The notes under the pieces were generated by a model, which saw nothing but the letters and a program-made list of their open reading frames with translations, searched no databases and was not told the origin of the DNA. Source: Poecilobothrus nobilitatus (taxonomy: Eukaryota > Arthropoda > Insecta > Diptera > Dolichopodidae). From it: a DNA stretch of 64,000 nt. The position numbers were made by a program, and so were the translations under genes. How positions within the stretch are numbered: position 1 is the first letter of the stretch; the number at the start of each line of letters is the position of its first letter. The stretch spans positions 8,680,001 to 8,744,000 of the forward strand of contig OX352774.1 of NCBI GenBank assembly GCA_947095535.1, written 5' to 3'. This document shows positions 33,963-47,699 of this stretch, one piece after another.

Positions 33963-36900
33963 AAGGCAAAATAAATGTATGAGAAATACGGTATGAAAAT
34001 GTTTTTTTTATTAAAATTGTTGTTTAAGTTTCGCAGTTTCTGGTGGAACTATTGACCAATATATCATTATTATTATATACCGTTGAAAAGAGTGTGAAGA
34101 GTACTTTCTAACGATGTAATAATAAATATAGGGTGTCTTTGAAAATTTCGAAAATTTAATATGTATATTGATTTTTTTTTGAAAGTTGAAATTTAATTTT
34201 TTTTAAATTCCCACTTTTGAACTGCAATATCTCAGAAACGGTACTACCGATTAAGATGAAACAAGATATATATTAACAATAATATTATGCTCTGCAATAT
34301 TGTAGTAAATGGTTCCAGTTTATTGTCTTACGGCAAAAATATAACGGTTTAATTAAAATAGTACTAAATGTTAAGAAAATTTTGTAATGCATATTTAGGC
34401 CACTAGATGGCAACATCGGTACTAATGGCATATATATTCGGAAACGTAGAGATATAAAGTACCGTTATGTGATGACGTCATTTAAATCTATGATCGCCCC
34501 TTAACGGAACTTTATCTAAAAAAAAATACATTACAGTTTATTATGTTGCAAAGGGCTAGTTGATTCCGACTTTATATATATGTATAGCAGAGTAGCTAAA
34601 AGATAACTTTAGCAAGAAGAACATATAGTTAAAACGCTTTCGGGAGTGACTCTTATATACGATCTCCGATATCAGAAGTCTGAACATTCAAATGGCTGAT
34701 AACAGAGAAGAAAATTGATCCCTTTTCTTTTATTTGATAAATTTATTGTTTGTTGTTGCTGTTTATAAGCTTTTTTTTCTCAACTTGACTGTTAACGATC
34801 ACTGTAAAATACAAATGCAATTTAATGTTATTTTTTGTTCATAATAAAATTTATAAGTTTGTAAAAAATTCATTGTATATATCATTGTATATATTATACA
34901 CATATACCTATATAAATATGTATTTCTGTATATTTTTTATTCTTTACAAATGATAACATTTAACCATAATAATAAATACATTAAGAATGTTAATTGTTCA
35001 CAATTGTCAGATAATATTTAAAAAGAAAAATAAATGTGTCACACCCCTTCCAGTTCCTTTTATTTTCCTATATATAATTGTTCTTATGTTCATATACATA
35101 TAAGACATGCCATTCAAAATTCCATATACAAAAATTAGTTTGTATGAAAGTGTGTGAAAAAACGTGAATCTGGTGTCATTGATGAAAATTTTCATGAATG
35201 AAAATTTATTTTTGGTGAAAAAAAAAAAAACAAAAAATTGCAATTAAAAAGAAAAATCACACAAAAAATTTTAATTAAAAAAAAAAAAAAAAATTAAACG
35301 TAAAGTACAATAAAATGAATGCAATAGAATAGATGTTACGTATACGTACACGAGTTCATTGCAAGTCATTTTAAGATATTTTTTTTTTTTTATCTTTTGA
35401 TATTATGATATATTTTGCATCAGGTCGGTCGCCCTCATTTAACATAAAAAGAATAAAACTTTTTTTTAAAGTTACATTATGAATCTGACTTAATATTTAC
35501 GATATAGTTCATAGATCCTGCAAGATATAATTAGGTATATATTATGAGAGTAAATCAAAGTGTGGCCTGAAATTAGGTAAACAGAAGATACAACTAAGAA
35601 TTACGAATTATAGTAAACTGAACCTTAAGTCTAAAGATAAGGATCTGTTCATAATTATATTAAATCAATCAAAGTTTGCATTTGTCAAATATTCATTTCC
35701 AACAAACTCTTATGTTTTACTCTTTATTAAATTTAATTTAAAAAATTCTCCCCTGAATTATTTTTCCCTGTGTTATATTTTTTTTTAGAAATTTTGGTTT
35801 TGTTGTGTTGCTGCTGCGCTGCTAATAAAATAAAATAATTATAATAAAATAGTAATTGGTTAAAATGTACAATTCTAATCTGATTTTTTACCACTGATTT
35901 ATTGCGGGTCAGGAATAAAATTTAATATACTTTTTTTTTTTTTTGACAATTACGGTACCATTATACGGTACAATTATAATAAGTTTATTTTGTCCTAGAG
36001 AAAGTTCCAATAAATTTTGTCACTAGGAAAATAAAATTTTTATAATTGTACTGAGATACACAGAGAATTTTATCAATGTTTTTTTTTTGTTTTACGTTTC
36101 TATAAAAGTGATGATGACTATGGTGACATATGTATAGAAATGTGTAAAATTTTCTCTGTTGTTCTCCTACTTCTCATACCCATCATAGAATTTTCATTAA
36201 AATTATATATGTTCCTATTGTCATCAGAAGATCAAAAATGGTACTGATGATAATTAATTTAAATTAAAAAGTTTTTATTTATAGTACAGGGTTTAAATAA
36301 AACTTTAAAATTAAAACCAATTTTTTTTTGTATTTAAGGGATACATTTATTAATTTGTTCAATTTGAGGATTCTAAAGTGAAGGACGTATATGTTTATGC
36401 AGCCTCTTTCTTTTATATGTAAAAGTTTTAAGAAGGTAATATTAATCTTTTTCAATCATCTTAGTTAAACTATAATAATTATATGAATATAACAAACAAG
36501 TGTTTCTGTAAATGTCGTTCATGCGTAGTTAAGATTTAATAAATTTCATGTTTTATATTTTATGTGTAAATATCTAAATAATATTTGTAGAGGTACAGAT
36601 CAAAAGAAAAAGTTTTTATATTGTACATGTGTCCGAGTATTTCATCAAATCACTACAAGAAAACTTTAATATACCTACGCGTAATTATTAAATATCAAAA
36701 ATATTACAGGTGTCACAGGCGACACAGGTGTCTAAAAATCACTTGATGCAACCAAAATTTGTAAAAAAAAAACAGAAAAAATTTTAAATGTATCTAGAAA
36801 AAAAAAATATTATGTACTATAAATGTATCTATGTATCTTATCTTTGTTTTTTTTTTTTTTATTATAAGTAAAATGAATTATTAAGTAAAATATTATTTGA

Positions 36901-38140
36901 TTTCTAGGGATTTAAAAAACATTTCAGGATTTGATATATAATTTTTAATGCCAAAGCAAAAGATATACACAAAAAAACAAATCCGGCTATATGCAATTAT
37001 TATTTGTAAACAATTTAAAAAAAAATTAACTTATAAAAATGACAATTAAATAAAAAAAAATATATTATATATAATTAATTTATCAATTAATATACACTCT
37101 GTATAATGGCAAATGTTTTTAAATTGATACAAAAAAAAAAAGAAATGCATTTTTATTAAAATCGTTAGAATATGGTTGCTATAAATACATGTTAAAAACA
37201 AGAAGAAAAATAAAATCATAAAATAACAAAAACAAAAAAAAAATTTAAGGAAAATTAAAAAAGAAAAACAAATTGTCTTTTTTTCTGGTTTTCTAAGGAA
37301 ATCCAAAAACAAAAAATTCAACAATTTACGTTATGCCACTTATGTCAAATTTTCTGAAAATTTTAACTTTTTTTTTTGTTTATTTACGTCACGTTTTCTG
37401 ATATAATATTTTATGTTTTCGTTTTTCTTTTTTTAAAATTGCGTGTGCCAAAATCATCATTTTAAACATACTGACATATATAAATTGAATCTGTTTACAT
37501 ATATACACACAAATTACACATATATATATGTATAAACGTTTGTTTAATTATACTAAGAAAACTTGACGCATTTTTATGCATTTTGTAATTTGAATTTAAA
37601 TGATTAAACGTGAACTTAAGAACCGTAAAACTTGTGCCAGTGTTCTCGGTTTTATAAATTAAATAAATTTTTATAAGTACATCTTTAATTAGTAATATTT
37701 TATATTATATTACATTGATCATTTTTAATTTTAACTATAATTTTTTATTGTTCATTTACTATTATACGATTTTTCCGAATAATTCGGAAATTGCGATATA
37801 TCCGATTAACTTTTATCAAAACTAATAAAATCTTTTAGAACTTGCATTAAATTATTCTTTTATAATGATATAAAATTGAATATAAATTTTTAGCAGAAAT
37901 TTCAATTAAAGTTTTTGTTTTGACATCTAATAATTTGAATTTACTTCTAGATTGACATTTTGTTTGGGAGTATAATTGCGAGTTTTTTTTTTTTAAATTT
38001 TGCCTTAAAAGGAGGAGTAGTAAGGGGAGAAGTAAAATTTTTAACAAGAAATTTATATCACAGAAATAAATCATAAAATAAAGCAAGGAATCTACAAAGT
38101 CATCTGTTTAAGGATGATTAAGGACGGATTAAGTAACAAA
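33963..38140. other. Long AT-rich region without genes
   Basis: Contains a GC-richer patch at about 34020-34560 (CAATATCTCAGAAACGGTAC and GTACCGTTATGTGATGACG) that looks like an old interspersed repeat, but no second copy is in the window. The rest is homopolymer-rich. Small minus-strand frames at 35007-35243, 37046-37324 and 37847-38086 are phenylalanine-rich translations of A tracts. Confidence 0.4.
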
Positions 38141-38161
38141 AATAGAGTTTTTTTTAACTCT

Positions 38162-38213
38162 AAAATCCTTTTTAAGTAAAAAAAATAGAGTTTTTTTACT
38201 TAAAAAGGATTTT
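38162..38213. repeat. Perfect 23-bp inverted repeat (hairpin)
   Basis: Arms at 38162-38184 and 38191-38213 are exact reverse complements (AAAATCCTTTTTAAGTAAAA and on), around the 6-base loop ATAGAG. A second small hairpin, TAGAGTT / AACTCTA, lies immediately to the left (about 38145-38163). Confidence 0.85.
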
Positions 38214-39033
38214 CATATAATACCATATAACAAAAAAAAGTTAAAAAAAGAATTTTTTTGCAATTTGAAGAGGTTGTAGGTCCGGAACCCTATATAACAA
38301 AGAAAAACTGTTAGCACACGAAAAAATATATTACTAGAGCTTTAATTTTTATATCTTGCCGAAGTAAAATGTTTAGAGGTGCCTAAGTTGCAGGTGTTTA
38401 AAAATAGAAAATTTTTAATTTTTGAGTCCTAATAGCTCACAAACAGGGGGTGGTTAAAACAAAATTTCTGAACAATCTTATACTAATTTTAAAAGTTCTT
38501 TCTGCTTCAAAATTTCAAGCCTCTATCTAAACGTGTTCCGGAGTTATGAGGGTAGAAAAATCATGCAAAATTTGGTTTTCACATAACGGTAAATTTAAAT
38601 ACTAAATTTAAAAAAATTGTGTAACTTTGATATTAATTTATAAAGGTAAAAAAAATATCTGTGGAATGACGTTTTCAGATTAAAAAATGTTAAGCAGAAC
38701 ATAAAATATACGCATTGAAAAATAGGGCTTTTTCAAAATTTTAGGGGCTGTAGCTCCGTAATGGATGGGCTACATGAAGAAGTTGTTCCACAAAATGAAT
38801 TATTTTATGAGTAACCATTACTCATGGTTAAATTTTTTTTTCTTTATCTTTAACGGTGTAGAAGTTTTGTAAACAGACGGACAGAGGGACGGATAGAGGG
38901 ACAAAGTGAAACTAATACACATTTTTTTAATTTTTTTTTGGAAATGTGCTACAAATACTTAAATGAATTCTTTATTGAAATGGGAAATTGTATTTCCGAA
39001 AAAGTGAAATGTCAGATATCCAAAGAATTTCGT
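38214..39033. other. Unassigned repeat-like region
   Basis: Somewhat less AT-rich than its flanks, with phrases such as GGTCCGGAACCC, GTGTTCCGGAGTTATGAGGG and GTAGCTCCGTAATGGATGGG and, near 38873-38905, a short GGACRGAGGGAC array. It reads like an interspersed repeat, but I cannot name it and see no second copy. Confidence 0.35.
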
Positions 39034-39152
39034 GTAACAGTACTTTAGGATGAAAAAAAATTTCTGCTAGGATTCTGGTTCTTGTAGCGAAATAACATTT
39101 CCGAAACCGTAATCTCAGCTGGTTTTTATTTTTCGCCTTAAAGTACCGTTAC
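39034..39152. mobile_element. 119-bp foldback element
   Basis: Inverted ends GTAACAGTACTTTAGG-TGAAAAA (39034 onward) and, in reverse, GTAACGGTACTTTAAGGCGA (39152 leftward), with continued partial pairing inward and a few bases outward. It is almost wholly one imperfect palindrome, as expected for a small MITE. Confidence 0.55.
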
Positions 39153-40195
39153 TCAAAATTTCCTAAAAATCAAACACTGAACGTTTTCAGAAGTATAATC
39201 AAATAGAAAATATGTTTTTTTTTTACAAACTTTTACGTTTTCGAATTAAGAAAAATGTCATTTTCAATTTTTAACCGAATGATTATTTTTTAATTGTGAA
39301 ATTTTTTTTTTAAATATTTTTTTTTATAGTTTTTATTTATTTTGGATTAAAAAAAAATATGTATATAATATAATATTTAAGTAGCACATATTTTTTTACT
39401 TAATCCATTTAGGATCAAATATTGAATATTATAGAATTATGCACATTATTTGTATACGTATATGTACTCGTATATATACACATACAAACATACATATGCA
39501 ATAACAATTTTTTAAGATGATACAAAAAAAAGAAAAAAAAAAAGAAAATTATCAAAGTATCTTCCGAAAATATTTTCCTATTGGATTTTCGCCAAATATA
39601 TAATAACTATCGATACATTTAAATGTCATAAATAGTGAAATATTTAATATTAATTAAAGTTAAAAACAAAAAAAGAAAAAATAAGAAAAAAAATGGTATT
39701 ATTGTTAATACATTTTTTAAATATTAAATAATTGAAAAAAGAATATAAGAAAATTTTCAATGTTGGTTATTATAGATGATCTAAATAATTTGTTAAATTA
39801 GAAGAATAGTACTAATTGCAAAACATAATGTTGAAAATTTGTTAAAAACAAAACAAAAAAACTGCTTTGTCAATTTGAATTTTCCGATAGGTCTTTTAAA
39901 ATATAATATTTATTTATGACTTTTTCCGACTTATTTTTTTTTCAATATTTTAATTAGCTGTAAAAAAAAAAAAACAAAAAAAAATGCTAAATGTTTTTAT
40001 GAAAGAAAAACAAAAATAGAAAATTTATTAATTTTTTTTTGTCTTCTTAAAGTGTTTTTAAACTCTTATACATTTTTATGTTATTTTATAAATTATGGTA
40101 TTATTTCAATCATAATTCGGTATAGTAGTCCTTGAGCCCTGCCTAAAAACAAAATATATAAAATGTGTAAAGTGTAGAGGTGTTTTTTTTTTCAT
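39153..40195. other. AT-rich spacer
   Basis: Homopolymer-rich DNA, with ATAC/ATGT microsatellite words near 39455-39500. No gene seen. Confidence 0.4.
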
Positions 40196-40199
40196 TGTC

Positions 40200-40484
40200 C
40201 TTTTTTCTTTTCCTCCTTTTTTTCTTTGGTGTATAGATCATCCACTAAGTCATTTATCATTAGCTTCAATTTCGTGAATCATTTAATTCACTAAGCCGTT
40301 CATTACTCGGCTGTAGCTATTTTACAAGACTAAGGCGTTTCTTTTATTTCTACGCCATCTATTATCTTATACAAGAATTATGTTTTATTATTATTATTTT
40401 TATTATATTATATGACCCAGTCGGGTTTTGAACGTTTAGTATGAAAAACCGTTGTCTTAACCACTACACCATTGGCTGGATAAG
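40200..40484 (-). repeat. tRNA-derived SINE, type C
   Basis: On the minus strand the head reads CCAGCCAATGGTGTAGTGGT. The A-box TGGTGTAGTGGTTAAG is at 40456-40471 and the B-box-like GTTCAAAACCC at 40423-40433 (both reverse). The body then carries ATAATAGATGGCGTAGAAA, TTAGTCTTGTAAAATAGCTA, CAGCCGAGTAATGAACGGCT and TGATAAATGACTTAGTGGAT. Related bodies occur at 19.3 and 53.5-53.9 kb. The internal promoter is intact in outline, but the stems do not fold as a working tRNA. Confidence 0.75.
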
Positions 40485-41058
40485 ATATAAAATGTGTAAA
40501 TTTTTTTTAAAGCTATATAGCTAGTAAAAAGGAGTTGCATATGAACAGTATAACTAGTTAGATCCGTTCAGATACCCTTTTTAAAATTAAAAAGTGTAAA
40601 AATTTTTGGTTTGATTTGGAAAAAATTGGTTCTTGAAGTTGGAAATTACTAATAGTCACGTTATCATTAAAAATTTCAAATTAATATTTTTGGTATAGAA
40701 TATAATATACAAGTATATATACATAAAAAGTTATGTGATCCTTAAGGTACAGCTACATTGTAATTTGTTAGAGATAGATTTCATCCCCCTATTCATACAA
40801 TTTGTTGTTTTTGTCGATCACTACAAAGATATACTACAAAGATATTCCATCTTTTTGATCGATATGTATAGGACTTTCTGTATAGCTAAAAGAAAATGTT
40901 AGGAATAATTAATTGGAAAAATATTGTAATATGTAAAAAAATTAACTATAGAGAATGGTAGTAAAACGAACTAATGCTTATCAATTATGAATGTATCAAT
41001 ATAAAGAAGAATATGCTAAATCAAATTCTTTATAAAAATCGTTAATTGATTAATTTTG
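40485..41058. other. AT-rich spacer
   Basis: AT-rich DNA with no supported feature. Confidence 0.4.
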
Positions 41059-41357
41059 ATTTAATTTATTTATTTATATTAATATTACATACATAAATGT
41101 AGTGCAATATTATTGAATCATCGGCTACTAAAGGCCATTATAGGTTTTTATACTATTATTAAATTACATACTAATATTATTTATTATGTTTATACTGTAC
41201 ATAATATTATATATAACATTACTATATATTTACATTATATTTGGTAGTAAGGGAGGTATGTAAAGAAAAAACCACTTACGAACTGTGCAGGGATCGAACC
41301 AACACTCCTTCGGTTAATACGCCACACGCCTACCCTTCTAGGCTACCAAAGCCCCCT
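41059..41357 (-). repeat. tRNA-derived SINE, type A
   Basis: Second copy of the element at 29.6-30.0 kb. In reverse it has GGGGGCTTTGGTAGCCTAGA, GGCGTGTGGCGTATTAACCG and a B-box TGGTTCGATCCCTG, then the inverted CTTAC pair and the tail with GGCCTTTAGTAGCCGATGAT. Here the tail is single. Confidence 0.75.
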
Positions 41358-42120
41358 TGATTTAATTTAAAAAAAAAAAAAAAGATTTTAATAAATGATA
41401 CTTCGAATCCTTTTTTTTTGAAAATATTTTTTTCTTTCATATTTAAATTGAAATTCATGGAAAACTAATAAAATTTTCATTATTTTGAAAATATATATAA
41501 ATGATTCATTTCTTTGTATTTGAAAATAATTATTTAAATAAAAAAAAACTAAATTTATTTCTTGGAAAATAACTGAATTTGTTTATTTAATAGAAATGAA
41601 ATTTATTTTTTTAACACCTTCAAATTAATTCTACATAAATGTATAAATATTCAAAAAAAAAAAAAAAAGAGAAGAAAATAAATAAAAAATTCGAATAGGT
41701 ACATGTTATTTTATTGTACATATGGTGATTTTAACGATATGTTCGTCTATATATAAAATTAAGACTTGAAAAATTTTAAACTATTGATTTTATGTTTATA
41801 TAAAATACGAAAAAATAAAAAAAAAAATTTTTTTTTTTTATTAAGATTAGGATTGAAAAATAAAAAAGAAAATAATTAAAAACTATACTTAAATTTTAAT
41901 TAGTTATTTTGAATAAACCATTTACATATGTTTAATTAATTATCTACTATTTTAATGAACATTTTTTAATACATTTTATTTCTCAGATACAGCCCTGTTT
42001 TTTTCAAATATTCAAAAAAAAAAAAAAAAAACTAATATGTCGTCTTTCATAATATTCGTCAGTATTCAATCTGTTAGACGAGTTAACAGAAATGTTAAAC
42101 TTTCAGTGTTTAATAAATTG
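41358..42120. other. AT-rich spacer
   Basis: Homopolymer-rich; overlapping open frames at 42037-42269 on both strands lie partly over the LINE 3' remnant and are not genes. Confidence 0.4.
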
Positions 42121-42123
42121 TTT

Positions 42124-42492
42124 TGTTCAATTGCTGTTCTAAGCTTTTCTAAATCAAAGTATCTTATCCACTTCCTTATCCACAAAGCTAAACTGTACAT
42201 TTGTAATAAAGGTTTCAATCTATAAAAGTTGATTTTAAAAACGGTGTAGTTTTGGTTGGTTAACGTCAAATAAATTGAATTTAGTTCAATGGCTGTTCTA
42301 AGTTACTTTAAATTAAAGTGTTTTACTTACTTTCTTATCGACAAAACCAAATTGTATATTTATAATAAAGATTTGTTTTAAAAAGGATGGTTTTGATTGG
42401 TTGAAGTTCAAAACTTATCAAAAGATCCTCGAACTTAAAGTTCTATTGGGTGATATTCGATGTTTTCCGTTGACGCTCTTAAAAAAAAAAAT
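42124..42492 (+). repeat. LINE 3' untranslated region remnant, internally duplicated
   Basis: Diverged relative of the 3' end of the LINE at 26.2-26.95 kb. Shared order: ACCAAAYTGTAYATT, ATAAAG, TTTTAAAA-GG-TGGTT-TGRTTGGTT, then a small stem (GAAC / GTTC near 42431-42443), TTGGGTGATATTCG-like, and a terminal A tract at 42481. The first part is duplicated: CTGTTCT starts at 42134 and again at 42293, followed both times by TTTAAATYAAAGT-like and CTTATC-CA-AA words, a 159-bp period. Confidence 0.7.
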
Positions 42493-45400
42493 ATTTCCCA
42501 AATATTGGTGTACGCATCGTGAATAGGTGAATAAGTACCTGTATATGTATTAAAAAACCTACATATGCGTATAAACATTATTTTATTAAATTTTGATGTT
42601 CAGTCAATTTATAGATAAATGAAAATTGTTTGTTTTTTTTTGTAAAGAAATTTGTCTGACCTAAAATAGGAATGAAAAAAATATATTTACTTTTTTTTTT
42701 TTTTTGTTTTTGGTAAGATATTTAGTTTTTAAAAATTTTTTTTAAATTCTTTTTTTTATTTTTTCATTTATGCGTGTATATGTATGTATTTATAAACGGT
42801 ATCTGGTTCTTTTCATCTAGTATAAACACAAGTTAGTTTTTCTTTTTGGAAAAATAATTAAAATTTCGAATGAAATAACAAACACAAAATGAAAAAAATA
42901 AAAGAAAATCGTAAAGAATTTTCGTGTATATTTTTGTAAATTTTTTTTTAGTTGTAAAATTAAGTAAAAAAAAAAAAAAAAGAGGATGCATCACTCTTAG
43001 TTCTTTAATTCATATACAATTCAATAAATTAGATTTAGAATGACACAAACAAGAAAAAAACCAAAATCTTATTTTGAAAGAAAAAAAAAAAACTAAAAAA
43101 TATAGAAATCTTAACAATAAATTATAAAAAATTAAGTTTAGATGAATGTAATTCATTTTAAAGAACTTTCTAGAATGCTATATACAAATTATATATATCT
43201 ATATAATAATAATAATAATAATATAACATTAATATGCTCACGATTAAAATAATATTTCATTTTGGTTTTGATTTAACACGATCAAATTATTTTCTTAAGC
43301 TTTGTATGAACGAGAGACAAAAATGGTAGAACTCTACTAAAAAATAAATTTTGGTCTATACCACAAATTCGCTTTATATAAAAAAAACACAAATTCGCTC
43401 TATACAAAAATACAATAGTATCATTTTTATACACAATCTACTTATTTTTTTGTCTATGGTAGTGGTATGCCACAGGGATGAAAAATATTTAATATGAATT
43501 GTATCAAAAGTATAATAAAAATTGTACTTAATTGCGAATAATTGTATTAAATTTTGTTTTTATACGTGTCTACATAACATAAAAATAAAACATTAATTAA
43601 ACAGCCATTAAATACGTTTATGGTTGAAAATTCAAAGGCGTATAAAATTTTTTTCATATATCGACATTTAGATTTTGATTTGTTGCTGAAAAAATGTAAG
43701 TTCACTAATGCAACAATAAAATATAAATATGCGAAAAATTATTTCAGCTGAAAAGATTGAATAACTATAAGAATAACTAGTGACCACAAATTTCTGTTAC
43801 ACTTTCAAATAAAAAGTCGAAAATTATGTATTTTTAGACGCCCGTATTTTGGAGAATTGTACGAAATTTTGGAAAATGGGAAAATATAACTAATGGTTCT
43901 TGATATAATTTGTTTTAATGCATCAGTAATCATTAGAATCAAGTGTAGAAGAATCTTTACCTATATATATATAAAAGGTAGTTTCGTTTGGGATTATGTT
44001 ATGACGGTACGTTAATATTGACCGAAGAAGTTTTGAAAACCGTATAAGTTCGCGTCCGAGAGTTCACCTTAATCTTGAAGAAAAAATGTGCCTAAATATT
44101 TTCATCTTTTATTTTCATCGAGACTGTTGCAAATAAAGTGTTTTATGCTTTCAATAATGTCAATTTTTCTGCAAAGCTTTCAATTGAGATTTACATACAT
44201 ACCTAATCTTCTATCATTTTGTTCCTCAACTATCTAATTATCTGACTTAAGTTCTAGAGAAAGAAAATATATCTATACTTAGATCTCTTTGAATTCAAAC
44301 CAAATGACTTTTTATAATAAATATATACTTATAACGGTTATTGGTATAACGTATCTAGAATATATTTAAATAATATATTTTGAATGTAACGTGGTAAAAT
44401 ATTTAAAAATAAAAAGTAATTTTATACTTCTTTAACTACTTTAACCAGCCCAGAGATAAAAATTGGTTAATAATCAATTTATTTATGCGTTTGGCTAATT
44501 TTGACATTATTGCTAATATTTTTTTTACACGAGGGAAAGATCTATCTTTTCTACTTCTGTTTTTCTAAGTTTCTCCGAAGTAACCTTTACAATATTTATA
44601 CATCTACATATGTGTTTTCTTATGCTATAGCCTATAAATATTCTTCTACTTAAGTTTATTTAGTAAAGATCAATGTTTTACTTATGAAAAAAGAGATCAA
44701 ATAAGTTTAATTAGAATAAACATAATTAGATAACCAATTAGACTATTAAATTTTTAATCGTCTATGCTTACAACTTATACTTTTCAAATGTTTAAATATT
44801 TTTATAATACCTATCCCGTATTTATTTGTACTTTTTAGATAAACTTTTCGAACATATGTATTCACATTTAAAATCATTGTGGCAAATAAATGGCTCTAAT
44901 TTTATACAAATTTTAAGGTTTTTGTTTTTGATATAAATTTCCTGTTTCAAATTTTTAATATATGTATTGTTTTTGAAGAATATTTAAAACATTAACAATA
45001 AATTTTTTATGGAAAATGTTTACAAAATCAAAAAATTTATCAATCATTAAAATATATTTTAATTAATTTATCTTTTATACATACTCCATAATTTTCAAAA
45101 TTGTACAGGAAACGTTAACATCTTTTTTTTTTAGTTTTTTTATTTCATTTTACAAAGACTTTCTAAAATAGTAGTTCTAAAATAGGCCTGTAATAGGCAA
45201 CGAGAAGTAATCTTATATATAAAGCAAAATCTATAATATTTGTTTGTTTTTGCTAGGATGTGTATGGGATGCTTTTATTTCAAACTTTTACACCTTTACT
45301 GATTTAGAAATTCTCAAAATCCAAAGTTCGGTACCCTAAAAAAATACCTCTAATCAAAAATATCAAAACGCGTAAACAATTTAGAAATTTTTCGAGTAAT

Positions 45401-45869
45401 ACCAGTTATACTTCTTTTAGTAGTCTTAGGAATAATTTTTTGAAAAAATATTAGACTAAAGCAAACAAATTAGAGACCACCTTTTTCAAAATTGATATTC
45501 CCCTTTTAAACATAAGTAGGTTTATGATTAATATATAATAATGTTATACAATAAATGGTATGTATGGCACATGGTACATTTATAAAGAATAAACAATAAA
45601 ATCTTAAGTTTTTCTTTTTTTTTTTTTTTTGTTTAAAAATAGTTCTATAAAAAATTATATGTTTACAATAAAATATCAAAAAATAAAAAAAAAGAAAATC
45701 TCTGTTACTGCACTACAAAAAAAAAATATAAAAATAAAAATCTAAATTCCATGTAAATATTTATATTTTTATAAAATGGCATAAGAACAGCACACGCTAC
45801 AAATTAAAAAGTAGCATCTGAGAATATAAAATAATAATAGCAGCATAAAAATTATATATCCATAATGTA

Positions 45870-45918
<49 letters not shown>

Positions 45919-47690
45919 TTGATATGAAATAGTGTAAACATATGTAATTATAACGCGTGTTCATCTTTTGGATGCTATTTCCGTTCTGATATTTACAATG
46001 AATATTCTATTCAATGTTTCGAAATGTTTAAATGTATGTTGTTTGTATGACATCATACAAATATTCTGTTGTGTATATTGCATGTTTATAAAAAAAAAAA
46101 ACAAAATCATTAGTTGCATCATCATTATCATCACTAACATATCGAATATAAATATAAAATATAATGTAAAAATAATGGCAGCAGCAATTATTGATATTAT
46201 TATTGAGATATATCTACCTAATATTAAATCTCAACCCACATCCATTTCTCAATATTTCTTTCAGTGAAAAGTAGAAAATTGAATTGACAGGTAAATTTGA
46301 CAGTTTAGCACTGTATGTCAGATCTCTACTGTTTATATTTTCGTTTTAGACATTTTACAAGTCATTATTAATAGGTTTTATTTTAAAAATTGAATGATAG
46401 TAGTCTTTTAATTATTTTAATAAAATTTATATAAATATTATTTTCTATCCAAATGGCTGTAGAATTTTCCAAAAATTCGTCTATAATTTTTTATTTTAGG
46501 AGTGTTTCGTCCTTCAACATTATAGGTGTTTTCCAGTAGACTTGCATATAGTGTTGAACTGCATACTAGAAAACTTCTACTTTACAAAATTAAGAATTTT
46601 CGAATGAACTGTATTATATAGAAATGAATGAGTAAATTCAAATAATTCCAAATCCACGTGCTTGAAATTTATAAGTACGTGCCACGTGCTTATAAATTTA
46701 ATTTAGTACTTGTATATGTGAGTTATAACCATTAAATGAAAAATATTTTTTTAAATTTTGATCATTATCTTATTTTTTTTGCTAAATTTAAAATATACCG
46801 ACAAGAATCAAAGTATGACGGTATAAAATTTGAAACAAAAAACGGGAAAAACGAGAAAATTCATGTTATTATGATTGTCAAATTCAGTTTAAATCGGTTT
46901 TAACATGCTCTGCATCAAAATAAAGAGTTAATAAATAAGAAAAGGGTATCAAAGGGGATTTGCAACTCAATATCGATAACATTATTAAAGAATTGAAATA
47001 AATTTTTCAAAAATATTATATGCCACGTTGTATAAAATATTGAACCGTTATTCGGAAGAAAGGGGTATTCTCAAATTAGAAATTCTCAAGTTTTACTGAT
47101 TATAAATGTAAAATTTAAAAAATATAAAAATGATGTGATTACAATAATTTTATTTTTGTAAATATTTTAATAAATTTATTGTTTTATAATTTGAAATTAG
47201 CATATTATTATTTAAGTGTTGAATTTAATGCATATTTATGATTTCTTTCTTTTCCGTATTTTAACAGAACAAATATTCGTCTTTAATTTTATTTTAAAAA
47301 TATAAAGGAATTCCTAATTGTTTTTCGATGCGTGAAAACATCAAAGAAATATAAAAATGAATTTGTTGAAATTAAAATGTTTCGTTATAGAAATTTTTTG
47401 GTTAATGGCAAATATTAGGGTAGCATATCTTTAATAATTTTAATATAATTAAAAAAAAAAAATAAAAGAGAATTATTAAAATTTATTCTCAAGGGTGTTT
47501 ATATTTTCTAAGAATTTATTTTATTTTTTTTTTTTGTATTGAAATTTGATATGATTTGTTGAAAAAATCAATTTGTATATTTTTCATTAAAAGTATTTTA
47601 AGGCGCTATGATTTAAGTTACAATGAACTAATGAACTTAGTTAGAAAAAAACAAAAAAAATTAAAATCTTAAAACCAATTTTAAATAATT
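42493..47690. other. Long AT-rich region without genes
   Basis: No supported coding sequence. It contains an ATA trinucleotide run near 43205-43225, an (AT)18 microsatellite at 45875-45910 and GC-richer patches near 43975-44075 and 45180-45350. The plus-strand frame at 45968-46267 is isoleucine-rich, starts at TTG and is not convincing. Confidence 0.4.
45875..45910. repeat. (AT)18 microsatellite
   Basis: Uninterrupted AT dinucleotide run, the longest clean one in the window. Confidence 0.95.
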
Positions 47691-47699
47691 TCAGTTTTT

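Noticed and set aside
43440..43500. Possible G-M-P-Q-G reverse transcriptase box
   Set aside because: Only five residues match before a stop and no other polymerase motif is nearby.
45968..46267. 99-residue plus-strand frame
   Set aside because: Starts at TTG, Ile-rich, with runs derived from AT repeats and no domain.
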